Shown here: positions 33,828 through 43,862 of the stretch, piece after piece
Numbering within the stretch: the first letter of the stretch is position 1
Layout of the letters: every line of letters begins with the position of its first letter
Source: Candidatus Enterovibrio altilux
GTDB lineage: Bacteria; Pseudomonadota; Gammaproteobacteria; Enterobacterales; Vibrionaceae
Direction of reading: 5' to 3'
Length of the DNA: 64,000 nucleotides
NCBI RefSeq assembly: GCF_002381345.1
Contig: NZ_CP020660.1
Span: 1,364,001 to 1,428,000 of the forward strand
Notes under the pieces: generated by a model
Told to the model about the DNA's origin: nothing
Seen by the model: only the letters and a program-made list of their open reading frames with translations
The model's database searches: none
Position numbers and translations under genes: made by a program

Positions 33828-34397
33828 ACGAGTTCGACAGCATTTTAAGCATCTTATTATTCACATCAATATAGCGTTGTGTCGTTGCAATGCTTTGATG
33901 GCCAGTGAGTGCGGCTAACACACGCACTGAAATTCCCTTTGTAACTAAATCAGTAATAAACGATTATCTTTCATTATGTGATGTAGCTCCACTTAGATCA
34001 CTTCTTTCGTAAATACGCTGTAGCAGTTGTGTAGCTGTATTTGATGGAAATCGCTGGCTCTTTTGAATTTTGAATAAAAACCCATTACTAAAACGCATTA
34101 TAGCGTGTTTAAGATACCGATCTAGTTCTTTTTGAATACGTTTGGATATAAACACAGTACGTGCTTGTTGGCCTTTAGTCTGTTTCTTAGTCAGTTGTAT
34201 TTCTGCTTTGATCTCATCGTTTTCATCAATGACATCAGAAACCTTCAATTCAAGTTAACTACTTCACCAATACGCATACCACATAAGTGCGTAAGCAGTA
34301 TCATTACCCTATTACGATCGCTGTAACGTTTATGTGCGTTATTGTAGTTAAGCACACGTTTGAGTTTTGCTTTGTTGAGTGTATTTGCTTTTGCCAT
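33824..34397 (-). pseudogene. Tyrosine recombinase (integrase 2), inactivated
   Basis: The start ATG at 34397 has an AGAGGTG ribosome-binding site. The frame reads NKAKLKRVLNYNNAHKRYSD then LCGMRIGEVVNL, which carries the first catalytic arginine. It is thrown out of frame near 34250 by a tandem TTGAA duplication, resumes as VSDVIDENDEIKAEIQLTKK, and hits an in-frame TAA at about 33965 just after GATSHNER. It then continues SFITDLVTKGISVRVLAAL and the tyrosine motif TTQRYIDVN. The stop codons of the two integrases overlap in convergent orientation. Not functional. Confidence 0.82.
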
Positions 34398-35050
34398 TTA
34401 TCACCTCTAAATATAATGTTTTACACATACATTATGTTTTCTGATGTTCTATTTGAGCAAACGAAATAATTTCAAAAAACTCATTCTATTTTTCAAAGAC
34501 TTATAAATAAATATAAGAAAATAACAATTTTATTACATTTATTTGTAGAAGATTAATTTTATTAATGACCAATACGCTCAAGCTCCGCTTAAGCGACTTG
34601 TAATGTTTTTCTTCTCACTAGCGTTTGCTTGAAAGCATCACTGCGTAGTTTTCTTTATATGATCTGTTTGGGGCTTTTTGTGAGTTCTTCAGTCAGTGAT
34701 CGCGCACAACCAACTTAATGTGGGCAGATAGGATTATGCTGTTACCTTTACGTGCGTAGAGTTGTTCGTAACGCAATGCTGTAGAAACCGATCACAACCA
34801 CTACAGCACATACGAGTTACTGATTGCTCAGTCTCTCATCTCGTTCCACCTCATAATTCATTACAAGCCCTATTGCGGCTTTGCTTGTTGTTTTGCCTCT
34901 GTTAGAGCAAAAGTGGGCAGCAAGTTCTGTCGGCTTCAACATACGTTGGCAGACTTAATGCTATTTGGTAAAGCCCTATGTGCAGATAAATACAGAGTAA
35001 TGGGTGGTTGCTGTGTATATGTAGTTATTTATCAACTGAAGGAGAAAAAA
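34398..35050. other. Gene-free stretch inside the island
   Basis: I see no [14 protein letters not shown], repeat or RNA in these 650 bases. The AT-rich part 34400-34560 may hold the integrase 2 promoter; the rest (34561-35030) is less AT-rich and has short ATG frames without similarity. Confidence 0.4.
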
Positions 35051-35315
35051 GTGTCAAAAGTATTTGTTAAAGAGGTTTTTGAGTTATTGAACCAAATATG
35101 TGCTGTAGACAGTGAAAGTGAATTTAGTAAAGATTGGTTGTTACGTACACGTACATTGCGTTTTAAGCAGAAAGAGTCAAGTGTGGGCATTGGCTATATG
35201 TGCGAGCAAACTACAGCATTATGGAAAACGCATGATTTTAACAGAAGACCATAAACGCATTGGTGATCAATTTCTTAAACTGAGCGAAAAATGCCATCTG
35301 CATATACATGCATAA
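35051..35315 (+). pseudogene. Small conserved-looking island gene, frameshifted
   Basis: A GTG start at 35051 with AAGGAG ten bases upstream opens MSKVFVKEVFELLNQICAVDSESEFSKDWL. The frame then shifts near 35185 and continues as AICASKLQHYGKRMILTEDHKRIGDQFLKLSEKC to 35315. A short deletion just after KDWL also seems likely. The small helical protein has the look of a plasmid- or island-borne DNA-binding protein, but I cannot name it. Confidence 0.45.
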
Positions 35316-35440
35316 TCAGAAGCAAAATGGCTTGTTAGTTAAAATTGGGTATTTGGGCTAAAAACATACGCTGTGATTCTCTTTTATGGAGTACTTAGGC
35401 TTTTGAGGTGGTGATTTAAACTCTGTTGCTAAATATATGT

Positions 35441-35647
35441 ATGAACAACTCGACCCTAAAAGACATTCAACAAGCTCTTAATATAATACGAACAGAAATA
35501 GAACAAGTTGATGCTGAGACAAAAATGACGGCACTCGAATTGATTATGAGCACAAGTCAAAGTGTCGTTGTTATGGCAAAAAAATTAATAAAACCAAAAA
35601 TACGAATAAAAAGAGTAGCAATACCAAGAACTAAAATAGTTCGATAA
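35441..35647 (+). CDS. Small hypothetical protein
   Basis: A 68-residue frame starting MNNSTLKDIQQALNIIRTEIEQ. It is helical, with an acidic first half and a strongly basic C-terminus (KKLIKPKIRIKR and onward), which could bind nucleic acid. There is no clear ribosome-binding site. It stands alone inside the decayed island. No function can be given. Confidence 0.35.
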   Translation: MNNSTLKDIQQALNIIRTEIEQVDAETKMTALELIMSTSQSVVVMAKKLIKPKIRIKRVAIPRTKIVR

Positions 35648-36455
35648 TGAGTAGGTCAAAAAACAAAAAAAAAAGAACTTCAGAACAAACCATCAATCAT
35701 AAAACTGATCAAACCGATTGCTCCGTTACAAAATAAACAGATTTAGTATAACTGGACTATATCCGATTGAGTCCAAAAGATCCATAAGTATTCATTTATT
35801 TGATAATGACTTTTCAAGAACACTTGAAGTTAAGTTGGTGTAGATTACATTTGAAGTGAGAAAGGCTTGATTTTAGGTGAAATTAACCCTTACCCACAGA
35901 GGCCTTTTAAAGCTCAATGCGTAGGTAATGGTTTACCTTAAATGTCCGTTACGCCCGTCAGGTCGGAAAGGAATCATTCAGTGCGTAGTCTCTTTCTACC
36001 TGTACGTGTTTAGAGTCTCCGCTTACTAGCCATGTAAGCATCTATAACTCTCTTCTTAGTCGCGTACCGTAAATCAATAAAGGAGGATTGTACTTGCTTT
36101 ATGCCTCTCGCCAGAGTTTCATGCGAGGGTTTCTTAACATACGCTCTCTGTGATTCGCATCAACCGCTAGCAACCACCAGATTGTCTTTGGTTGCTCTGT
36201 TTGTCCTTAGCGCCTACCTATCTCTATGACCACCCGTAACGCTAGAATAACTAAATTTGCACTTGGTTTTAATGGGTAATAAATGCCTTTTAAACCCATT
36301 AATAATTTATTTAGTGAAAGATCCGTGACCATAATTATCCAAACAGTCAAGTAACAACACAAACGTGAGCATCACACGTTTACACTCTACCTAACTGAAT
36401 CTTCTTCGAGGTTGGTCACACATTTGCTTCATCAAGTGTGTTGAACAGTGACCCA
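35648..36455. other. Long gene-free stretch in the island
   Basis: About 800 bases with no open frame of note on either strand. The part 35930-36240 is clearly less AT-rich than its surroundings and holds short inverted repeats (for example GGTAATGGTTTACC near 35930 and CTCTCGCCAGAGTTTCATGCGAG near 36105), so an RNA or an origin-type region is possible. No known RNA family was recognised. Confidence 0.4.
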
Positions 36456-36842
36456 TTAATTTGGACACAAAACCGTCTCGCCGTGTACAATCATGGAAAT
36501 CATTCTAGACACTTCGAACGGGATAAAAAATTGCCCCATTCGATCTGAGCCAAGCTCTAAATCCATGAAAACACTACTGAGAAAATCACAGTGATATGCT
36601 TCTAACCCCATAACCACTTCAGCCAGTAAATACGACATACGAACCGCATTGTCTTTTTCATATTGACGAACAATCCCAAGGTATTCTTGTTCAAGTTCAT
36701 CAAATTTCAGGAATGTATTTTAAATTGCTATTCCTGCCATCATCACAAAATCCTTAAAGACTTCATAACGATGGTGATAACGTGCAGTTTCATTAAAAAG
36801 GTGCGTGAACGCCCGTATATGGTTATTAGTCATAATACTCAT
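36456..36842 (-). pseudogene. N-6 DNA methylase (ICE/island type), N-terminal remnant
   Basis: Read on the minus strand from ATG 36842: MSIMTNNHIRAFTHLFNETARYHHRYEVFKDFVMMAG, then a TAA near 36722 (probably from CAA), then NTFLKFDELEQEYLGIVRQYEKD, then the strongly conserved MDLELGSDRMGQFFIPFEVSRM of N-6 adenine methylase relatives carried by ICEs. The gene stops at 36456, right after the FFxPxxVSRM motif and before any SAM-binding or NPPY catalytic motif. It is therefore both interrupted and truncated, and cannot be active. Confidence 0.7.
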
Positions 36843-36903
36843 CCAACCACCCTAAAAAAGACCGAGGTGCGCCTGTGCGCTTTTATACGCTGTCTGAGCG
36901 TAC

Positions 36904-36935
36904 TAAAAAAGAAAAGCCGCCGAAAGGTGGCTTTT
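36904..36935 (-). terminator. Minus-strand terminator after the island orphan gene
   Basis: On the minus strand, AAAAGCCACC-TTTC-GGCGGCTTTT is followed by CTTTTTT: ten pairs with one mismatch and a T run. It lies just past the frame-corrected stop (36939) of the small gene starting at 37183. Confidence 0.85.
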
Positions 36936-36938
36936 CCA

Positions 36939-37183
36939 TTAGAAACCGTAATCATTACCCTCATCATCAGAGAGATAGTTATGCAATGACCTCCATGTTC
37001 GGAAATACTCAACGCATCGCGTTTTGCATCATCCAGGCATGAAAATTCGTCTTCATTATACGAACCATCTATACCCACCCAAGTAACTTGGTACTCATTA
37101 TCGTTTTCCATAACCGGTTGACGATGCGCCGAGTAGTTACCTGTTTTGAGTGAATCAACACTTTCTTGAAATGGTAATCTCAT
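36939..37183 (-). pseudogene. Small island gene, probably frameshifted near its end
   Basis: The ATG at 37183 has a perfect GGAGG site. The product begins MRLPFQESVDSLKTGNYSAHRQ and contains EYQVTWVGIDGSYNEDEF and LDDAKRDALSISEHGG. In the current frame it runs on to 36839 through the terminator, an unlikely end. A one-base shift near 36985 gives an acidic tail YLSDDEGNDYGF and a stop at 36939, five bases before the terminator stem. I do not know its function. Confidence 0.5.
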
Positions 37184-37265
37184 AATTGCACCTCCTGACG
37201 TTAACATCATAGTTGAAGCTACCCTTACGTACTGATACCAGAATGTAAGGGGGAAAATTATTGAT

Positions 37266-37565
37266 GTGTATAGGCAGTGGCCAAGTATTGTTGATTTCGC
37301 TAAGCGCCTAAATGACTTGTCAGAGATTGTCGAGAAAAGTAAGTATCTGGATGGTATTGTTGAAAGGCTTATAATAGAATCATCATACAGTGCACTTCGG
37401 CATTTCTGGATGAGTGAATTATATTGGAACTTGTTACCTGAACTCGAATTAGCACACAACGTCATTCAACATTATAGCTCTGCTAAGTTGCGCTTCAAAG
37501 CATCATTGACGCATTCAACTATCAACTCGGATACTATTTTTTATTTTGACATAAGCTATCTATGA
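37266..37565 (+). CDS. Hypothetical protein, divergent from the previous gene
   Basis: A 99-residue frame with a GTG start at 37266 and AAGGGGG about 12 bases upstream. It reads YRQWPSIVDFAKRLNDLSEIV, then KYLDGIVERLIIES, and looks like a helical soluble protein. No similarity is recognised. It lies between the island and leuS and is divergent from the gene starting at 37183. It could be an island cargo gene or part of a longer lost gene. Confidence 0.4.
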   Translation: MYRQWPSIVDFAKRLNDLSEIVEKSKYLDGIVERLIIESSYSALRHFWMSELYWNLLPELELAHNVIQHYSSAKLRFKASLTHSTINSDTIFYFDISYL

Positions 37566-37660
37566 ATTCAACTGTTGTTGCGCCTGAGACCTTTAGTTAT
37601 TCTATGTAAATTATTCACATTTATTTTGTACTTATCTTATATTTTTTTTGGATATCATCA

Positions 37661-40234
37661 ATGCAAGAACAATACCGTCCACAGGACATAGAACCTAAAG
37701 TTCAAGCTGATTGGGACAACAAGCAAACCTTTGTGGTTCAAGAAGACCCAAGCAAGGAGAAGTTTTATTGCCTATCCATGTTTCCATACCCAAGCGGCCG
37801 ATTGCATATGGGTCACGTACGTAATTACACCATTGGTGATGTGATTTCTCGTTACCAACGTCTACAAGGTAAAAATGTCATGCAGCCTATTGGTTGGGAT
37901 GCATTTGGCTTACCGGCAGAAAATGCCGCAGTGAAAAATAAGACAGCGCCTTCATCTTGGACTTACAAGAACATTGAGTATATGAAGAACCAGTTGAAAT
38001 TACTGGGTTTTGGTTATGATTGGAATCGTGAATTAACAACGTGTACACCAGAATATTATCGTTGGGAACAAGAATTTTTCACCAAATTGTATAAAAAAGG
38101 AATGATTTACAAGAAAACATCTTTTGTTAACTGGTGTCCAAACGATCAAACTGTTCTTGCCAACGAACAAGTTGAAGATGGTTGTTGTTGGCGTTGTGAT
38201 ACACCTATAGAACAGCAAAAAATTCCACAATGGTTTATTAAAATTACGGCTTACGCACAAGAATTGCTTGACGATTTAGATACTCTTGAAGGTTGGCCTG
38301 ACATGGTGAAAACCATGCAACGTAACTGGATTGGCCGCTCTGAAGGTGTAGAACTTTCACTTGAAGTGTCAGGTAACGAAACTCTGAACGTATACACAAC
38401 GCGCCCAGATACTTTGATGGGTGTTACTTACGTCGGAATTGCTGCGGGTCACCCTCTTGCGATAAAAATTGCTGAAAATAATGTTGAACTCTCTGCCTTC
38501 ATTAAAGAATGTCTAAACACTAAAGTTACTGAAGCTGAGTATGCTACCATGGAAAAAAAAGGTATGGATACAGGATTAACTGCTATTCATCCGCTAAATG
38601 ACCGTGTTATTCCAATCTATGTAGTTAACTTTGTCCTCATGGTTCACGGTACAGGTGCAGTGATGGCAGTGCCTGCGCACGACCAACGTGACTATGAATT
38701 CGTCATCAAATACGGTCTAGAAATGGTTCCAGTGATTAAACCTGAAGATGGGAGCCAGTTGAATGTATCAAAAGCTGCTTATACGGAGAAAGGTGTGCTC
38801 TTCAATTCTGGCGACTTTGATGGCCTGAACTTCCGAGACGCATTTAATGCAATCGCAGCGAAACTGGAATCTGAAGGTAAAGGTAAGAAAACTGTTCACT
38901 TTCGTCTGCGTGATTGGGGTGTTTCTCGTCAGCGTTACTGGGGTGCTCCAATACCAATGATAACAACTGAAGACGGTGAAGTGCATCCTGTTTCTGCGGA
39001 GCAACTACCCGTGACGCTGCCAGAAGACATAATAATGGACGGCATAACTAGCCCCATTAAAATTAATAAAATGTGGGCAGAAACAACTTTTAATGGTCAG
39101 CGAGCTAGGCGCGAAACTGATACTTTTGACACTTTTATGGAGTCATCTTGGTATTATGCACGTTATTGTTCACCAAAAGCAGGTGAGATGCTCAATTTAG
39201 AAGCTGCTAATTATTGGCTGCCTGTTGATCAGTATGTGGGCGGTATCGAACATGCATGTATGCATTTACTGTATGCGCGTTTTTTCCATAAATTACTGCG
39301 TGATGCCGGTATGGTACAGGGTGATGAACCATTTAAACAACTACTTTGCCAAGGCATGGTATTGGCTGATGCTTATTACTATCATGATGACAAAGGTACT
39401 AAAATTTGGGTAGCTCCAACTGATGTTACCGTCGAGCGTGATAAAAAAGGGCGTATTCTTAAAGGAGTAGACAGTGCAGGAAATCACGTTGTCCATTCAG
39501 GCATGATCAAAATGTCTAAATCAAAAAACAATGGTGTTGACCCACAGGAGATAGTGAATCGCTATGGTGCAGATACTGTTCGCTTTTTTATGATGTTCGC
39601 ATCACCAGCAAGCATGACTCTGGAATGGCAAGAGTCTGGTGTAAAAGGCGCCCACCGTTTTCTGAACCGGATTTGGAAACTGGTATTTGAGCATTCGTTA
39701 AAAGGTCCTGTTACAACACTGGATGCTTCATCACTTCAGATTGCTCAAAAAATGCTCCGTTGTGAAGTGCATAAAACCATTGCTAAGGTGAGCAATGATA
39801 TTGGTCGTCGTCAAACCTTTAACACCGCTATTGCCGCAGTGATGGAATTGGTAAATCATTTGGCAAAAGCACCAAAAGAGACTGACACTGATCGCACTAT
39901 TCTTGATGAAGCTTTGAAAGCTGTGGTTGTTCTTCTTTATCCAATTACCCCACACATTAGTAATGAACTGTGGACAGCATTGGGAGAATCAAATATAGAT
40001 TATGCATCTTGGCCTCGAGTAGATACAGACGCAATAGTAAAAAACGAAAAATTAATTATTGTTCAAGTGAATGGCAAGCTTCGTGCTAAAATTACTGTTG
40101 CTGCAAATGCTGAAAAAGATGACGTGAAAATGATGGCACAAAATAATGAAAATGTTATTAAATTTATCGAAGGGAAAACGATTCGTAAGGTTATATATGT
40201 GTCAGGTAAACTGGTTAATGTTGTTGCAAATTAA
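37661..40234 (+). CDS. leuS: Leucyl-tRNA synthetase
   Basis: LeuS (857 residues; E. coli 860) charges tRNA-Leu. The HIGH motif is in [16 protein letters not shown] near residue 46, the CP1 editing domain has [14 protein letters not shown] near residue 247, and the KMSKS loop is in [13 protein letters not shown] near residue 616. It is intact. The gene starts the leuS-lptE-holA group, but here it follows the guaA-linked island, a junction not typical of Vibrio. Confidence 0.97.
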   Translation: MQEQYRPQDIEPKVQADWDNKQTFVVQEDPSKEKFYCLSMFPYPSGRLHMGHVRNYTIGDVISRYQRLQGKNVMQPIGWDAFGLPAENAAVKNKTAPSSWTYKNIEYMKNQLKLLGFGYDWNRELTTCTPEYYRWEQEFFTKLYKKGMIYKKTSFVNWCPNDQTVLANEQVEDGCCWRCDTPIEQQKIPQWFIKITAYAQELLDDLDTLEGWPDMVKTMQRNWIGRSEGVELSLEVSGNETLNVYTTRPDTLMGVTYVGIAAGHPLAIKIAENNVELSAFIKECLNTKVTEAEYATMEKKGMDTGLTAIHPLNDRVIPIYVVNFVLMVHGTGAVMAVPAHDQRDYEFVIKYGLEMVPVIKPEDGSQLNVSKAAYTEKGVLFNSGDFDGLNFRDAFNAIAAKLESEGKGKKTVHFRLRDWGVSRQRYWGAPIPMITTEDGEVHPVSAEQLPVTLPEDIIMDGITSPIKINKMWAETTFNGQRARRETDTFDTFMESSWYYARYCSPKAGEMLNLEAANYWLPVDQYVGGIEHACMHLLYARFFHKLLRDAGMVQGDEPFKQLLCQGMVLADAYYYHDDKGTKIWVAPTDVTVERDKKGRILKGVDSAGNHVVHSGMIKMSKSKNNGVDPQEIVNRYGADTVRFFMMFASPASMTLEWQESGVKGAHRFLNRIWKLVFEHSLKGPVTTLDASSLQIAQKMLRCEVHKTIAKVSNDIGRRQTFNTAIAAVMELVNHLAKAPKETDTDRTILDEALKAVVVLLYPITPHISNELWTALGESNIDYASWPRVDTDAIVKNEKLIIVQVNGKLRAKITVAANAEKDDVKMMAQNNENVIKFIEGKTIRKVIYVSGKLVNVVAN

Positions 40235-40811
40235 TCGTCTTGCTAATTATCTGAATCAACAAAAAGGTAGTCATTCGGTAACCTTAGTATTTTATTTTTT
40301 TCGTACCTTTCTCGTTGTTATGGCTACTGTAGCCACCGCTTCTTGTGGATTTTATTTTCGCAGTAGCTATAATCTGCCTGACGAAATTCAAAAGCTATCC
40401 ATTACTAGCTTTGATCAATATGGGGCACTAACTCGTGAGATGAAAACTCAGCTACGACTGCACAACATCAATATTGTTGCTCCAGCTGAGCTTGTTTCTA
40501 ATCTTCGTCTCTCGGGCGAATCCTACAGCGAAAATGTTCTTTCTCTTTATCAAAATAGTCGTGTTGCAGAAAAACAATTCGTCTACACTGTCCGCTACAT
40601 CGTGACGGTGCCAAAAAAAGGTGATTACAGCTTTTTGACATCTCTTAACCGCACATACCTCGGCAACCCATGGACTGCACTAGCCAAATCAGTGGAAAAA
40701 GACATGCTTATGCAAGAAATGCGCGTAGAAGCAACCAAAAAAATCATGCGCCAACTTGCTCGCATGAATACTCAGATAGAAGAATTTGAACGCAAAGAAG
40801 CAGAAAAATAA
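40218..40811 (+). CDS. lptE: LPS-assembly lipoprotein LptE
   Basis: LptE plugs the LptD barrel that places lipopolysaccharide in the outer membrane. The lipobox is TASC in [30 protein letters not shown] and the C-terminal [19 protein letters not shown] fit the family. The start is uncertain: ATG 40320 leaves only eight residues before the lipid cysteine, so an earlier start is needed. ATG 40218, overlapping the leuS end, is given here and makes 197 residues. LptD is not in the window. Confidence 0.85.
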   Translation: MLLQINRLANYLNQQKGSHSVTLVFYFFRTFLVVMATVATASCGFYFRSSYNLPDEIQKLSITSFDQYGALTREMKTQLRLHNINIVAPAELVSNLRLSGESYSENVLSLYQNSRVAEKQFVYTVRYIVTVPKKGDYSFLTSLNRTYLGNPWTALAKSVEKDMLMQEMRVEATKKIMRQLARMNTQIEEFERKEAEK

Positions 40812-40977
40812 TGCCTTTCGTGAACTATATCAAGGTGTTCACGAAAATAAATTTCAGCTAGCCATTGAAACACAATTTAACGGACAAGGGGAGCTGAAAG
40901 ACACACAATTCTCAAATTATTCTGCATTTCCAACAGATGAAAAAAACAGATTCTAATTCAAAAGGTAAAACGGTTCC

Positions 40978-42006
40978 ATGAAAATTAACCCAGAGCAGCT
41001 AGTACAGCACCTTGCACAGGGCTTAGAGCAGAACTATCTACTGTTTGGTAATGAACCATTACTCAAGCAAGAAGCCCTTCAAGCTGTGCTTAATGAAACA
41101 GTGAAGCAAGGGTATGATGAGAAGCATTGTTTCACTGTTAATAACCAGCTGAATTGGCAAGATGTGTACGATGCTTGTCAGTCATTGAATCTTTTTTCTA
41201 GCAGTCAGGTGTTAATTCTTATTTTACCAAAAATTGCGATTAATGTGAGACAAATCAATGCATTAAAGGTTTTAGTATCTTTCCTGCATCAAGATATTGT
41301 TTTGGTGTTGGATGGCCCAAAATTAAATAAAAAACAAGAATTTACACAATGGTTCACTTTATTTCAGAAAAACGGTCTTTATGTTCCTTGTAACACGCCG
41401 GATACAAGACAACTTCCGTGTTTTATCGAAAACCGTTGTCGTAAGTTAGGCTTAAAGCCGGATCGTGCATCCATATTACTTATCGCACAGTGGCATGAAG
41501 GTAATTTACTCGCATTGTCGCAAAGTTTGATGAAATTGCAACTGCTGTATCCTGACGGAATATTAACTCTGAGAAGACTTCAAGATGCTCTTACTCGTCA
41601 CAACCATTACACACCATATCAACTCATTGATGCATTAGTCGAAGGAAAGGCAAAGCGTGCAGTGCAAATTATACGGAATCTTCAAGCAGAAGACGTTGAG
41701 CTCACGCTATTAGTGTGTGTGATACAAAAAGAAGTCATTCAACTATGCAAGATGCAAGAATATGGCACCTCAGGCATGGGATTGAATACACTTTTTGATC
41801 ATTTCAAAATATGGCAAACGCGCCGCTCTATCTTAACAGCCGCGTTGCATCGTCTTCCTATGTCTGTGCTTATGATATTGCTGCGTCAATTATCAGATAT
41901 CGAAATAATGGTAAAAACGGATTTTGAAAGTCAACCATGGCTTGCATTAGTGGCATTTAGCTTAGAAATGTGCGGGCACCCAGTCCTACTAGCCCCTATT
42001 AACTAA
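40978..42006 (+). CDS. holA: DNA polymerase III delta subunit
   Basis: HolA (342 residues; E. coli 343) is the clamp-loader wrench that opens the beta clamp. MKINPEQLVQHLAQGLEQNYLLFGNEPLL at the N-terminus and the QALR-like SQSLMKLQLLYPDG near residue 180 fit the family. The gap of 166 bases after lptE contains an open frame without start codon (40810-40956) that may be decayed coding sequence. nadD, expected next, is missing. Confidence 0.94.
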   Translation: MKINPEQLVQHLAQGLEQNYLLFGNEPLLKQEALQAVLNETVKQGYDEKHCFTVNNQLNWQDVYDACQSLNLFSSSQVLILILPKIAINVRQINALKVLVSFLHQDIVLVLDGPKLNKKQEFTQWFTLFQKNGLYVPCNTPDTRQLPCFIENRCRKLGLKPDRASILLIAQWHEGNLLALSQSLMKLQLLYPDGILTLRRLQDALTRHNHYTPYQLIDALVEGKAKRAVQIIRNLQAEDVELTLLVCVIQKEVIQLCKMQEYGTSGMGLNTLFDHFKIWQTRRSILTAALHRLPMSVLMILLRQLSDIEIMVKTDFESQPWLALVAFSLEMCGHPVLLAPIN

Positions 42007-42046
42007 CAGTTAAAAAAATGCTGTATTTTATTCCAAACTACTAATA

Positions 42047-42208
42047 TTATAAATTTTGATAGATACCATTAGTATATCGTAAAAAACATGTCACATACTC
42101 GTGATTAGTTGTCTCAAAGGTAAAAAATTGCTTTCGGAGTAACTTCAACGCTTTTTTATCGACAAAGCGTCCGACATTGTTATCTTTAATATTACGAAAA
42201 AGTATCAT
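42047..42208 (-). other. Short unassigned reading frame beside IS copy F
   Basis: The minus strand reads MILFRNIKDNNVGRFVDKK, then LKLLRKQFFTFETTNHEYV and ends RYTNGIYQNL (53 residues). The composition resembles a real gene end and the frame is uninterrupted, but no ribosome-binding site or homolog is recognised. It lies convergent to holA and 26 bases from the IS end, so it may be the remaining part of a longer gene. Confidence 0.35.
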
Positions 42209-42233
42209 TTCTGAGTTTATTGTGCTGTGTACT

Positions 42234-43510
42234 GGCTTTGTTTTTTAATTCATGTTCAGATAGCAAATTTCAACATGATTAACGATTAAATAATCACTTG
42301 CATTTTAGGTATACCTAGCCCAGCCCGTTTATTTAACGGTTTGATTATGCGTAAACCTCGCTAATCTGAGCATTGTCATCTCTTAAGCTCAATGCGCCTC
42401 CCAGTAGTTTTTGACTTGAAACATTGCCGTCTCTGATAGGGAACATTTATGGTAACCATACCTCGTTTTTCAATGCTGATTAGAACTGTATAACTTCTAG
42501 TGACTGACCGCTAAATTACGCGAAGCATTTCAGTTTTTAAAAATTTCTTTTTTTCTTGGTGGGATGAGTGGAGCCGTTCGTTTAATACGAACGGTTTCGT
42601 AACATTGTCTGGTGTCGTAAGCATTATCGACTGATATTTCATTGATTTTTTTAAAGGGCTTATTTAAGTAAGATAGATAGCACTGCACTGTCAGTTATAT
42701 TTGATGCACTTAACTCAGCAGCAATGATTTTATGTATATTTATATCTACCGCCAAATGTTACTTGCGTCAGACTTGCCGTTTGTCATCAGTACCATGCTT
42801 TTTTGACTTGTCATTCTTCTTCACTGTAAGTTTTGATCCCCGTAAAATCAATGGCTCAGTACTGTATGCTTCTTTTATTCATCGTCTTGAACGTGACGTT
42901 AACCGTTTTGACTCGTTTGCTAATGCATGGATAGTGAGGGCATGACAATAGCAATTGAGTAAATTTAAAAAATAGAATTAATTAAGCCTTGTAAATTTCT
43001 CAATGGCATTGAAAATACGTGTTTAATCATGATGGCCGTCGTAATGGTTAAGTTGCGAAATAAATGAGGATTCCCATAATGATCCTGCTTAGTTTTACTC
43101 CATTGTGAAATAGCATCTTCATTAATTCAGAATGCTAGTGAGCCATTATTCATTAAAGCTTGATTATGCTGCTTCGAGTTAGTTGTGTTATAACGGAGGT
43201 TGTTCATAGATCTGAATATTTAAGCGAGCCTAACTGCTTAAAATACTGATTGAAAATTTAGTTCTCTAATTTAAGCAATAAAGCCGGCTACCATAAACGT
43301 TCCATAGCAGAGACAGTAATGGTTCGAGTCAAAAAACTATTGGTAGGGACATTAAGCCTCAGGAATCACACAATGCAAATTAGTGAAATCGACGCCATAA
43401 TAAAAACATTAAATAAGCCGACAAGACTAGGTATGCCTAACATAAAAGCGATTGTCTAATAGTGAGTTATGTGGAATTTACTATCTGAACTTGAATGAGG
43501 AAATAAAAAT
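42234..43510 (-). mobile_element. Decayed composite IS5-family element, copy F
   Basis: A full-length minus-strand copy (42234-43285, about 1052 bp) is joined directly to a 225-bp plus-strand fragment of the transposase 3' end (43286-43510; it reads LLVGTLSLRN-like sequence, then IIKTLNKPTRLGMP). Reverse-complemented, this is the same arrangement as copy A, with the same junction (TTTATGGTA joined within a few bases to GGCTTTATT). The transposase is broken by many stops. It occupies the place of nadD and rsfS. Confidence 0.85.
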
Positions 43511-43550
43511 TTAAAAAAATTTGTAACTTAAACTTATTAAAATCACCGTA

Positions 43551-43859
43551 AAGGAAAAATGTACAAATGCTGATATAGTCAGAATCCTTTCAAAGAAAAT
43601 TGGATTATTGCTCTTGATATTTTCGGTCGATCTTAGGATACTGAATAATTAGTAAAATCGCTGAAAGCCTACCACTAATGACGTATTTATCCTTATTAGT
43701 TGTGCTGAAGGCTTAGTATCTGCATGTAAATCCACAGCGGATCAAAGTTGGATAAAATTTCCTTTGTTCCTTCTCCACCTGTTAGTTAAGATTGTAATAG
43801 TAGAAAGTGCATTTTGTATCTGAAACATCATGGTATATCATCCTTGCCACCGAGATTAA
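43551..43859 (+). pseudogene. rlmH: rlmH relic (23S rRNA pseudouridine methyltransferase)
   Basis: RlmH methylates pseudouridine 1915 of 23S rRNA. The relic has no usable frame but can be followed across shifts and stops: NADIVRILSK near 43566, ALDIFGRS, DTE and LVKSLKAY near 43640-43680, AEGLVSACKSTADQSW near 43709-43755, LLVK.VIVES, and VYHPCHRD ending in TAA at 43857-43859. These match the RlmH core (LDIPGKKWDTEQLA, GGPEGL, ADQSWSLS, HPYHRE) in order. The position directly before mrdA is where rlmH belongs. Confidence 0.85.
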
Positions 43860-43862
43860 TTC

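Noticed and set aside
32400-37660. Direct-repeat attachment sites flanking the guaA island
   Set aside because: The last bases of guaA (CTATTGAGTGGGAATAA) were looked for through the island and up to leuS, but no [16 protein letters not shown] copy was seen by eye.
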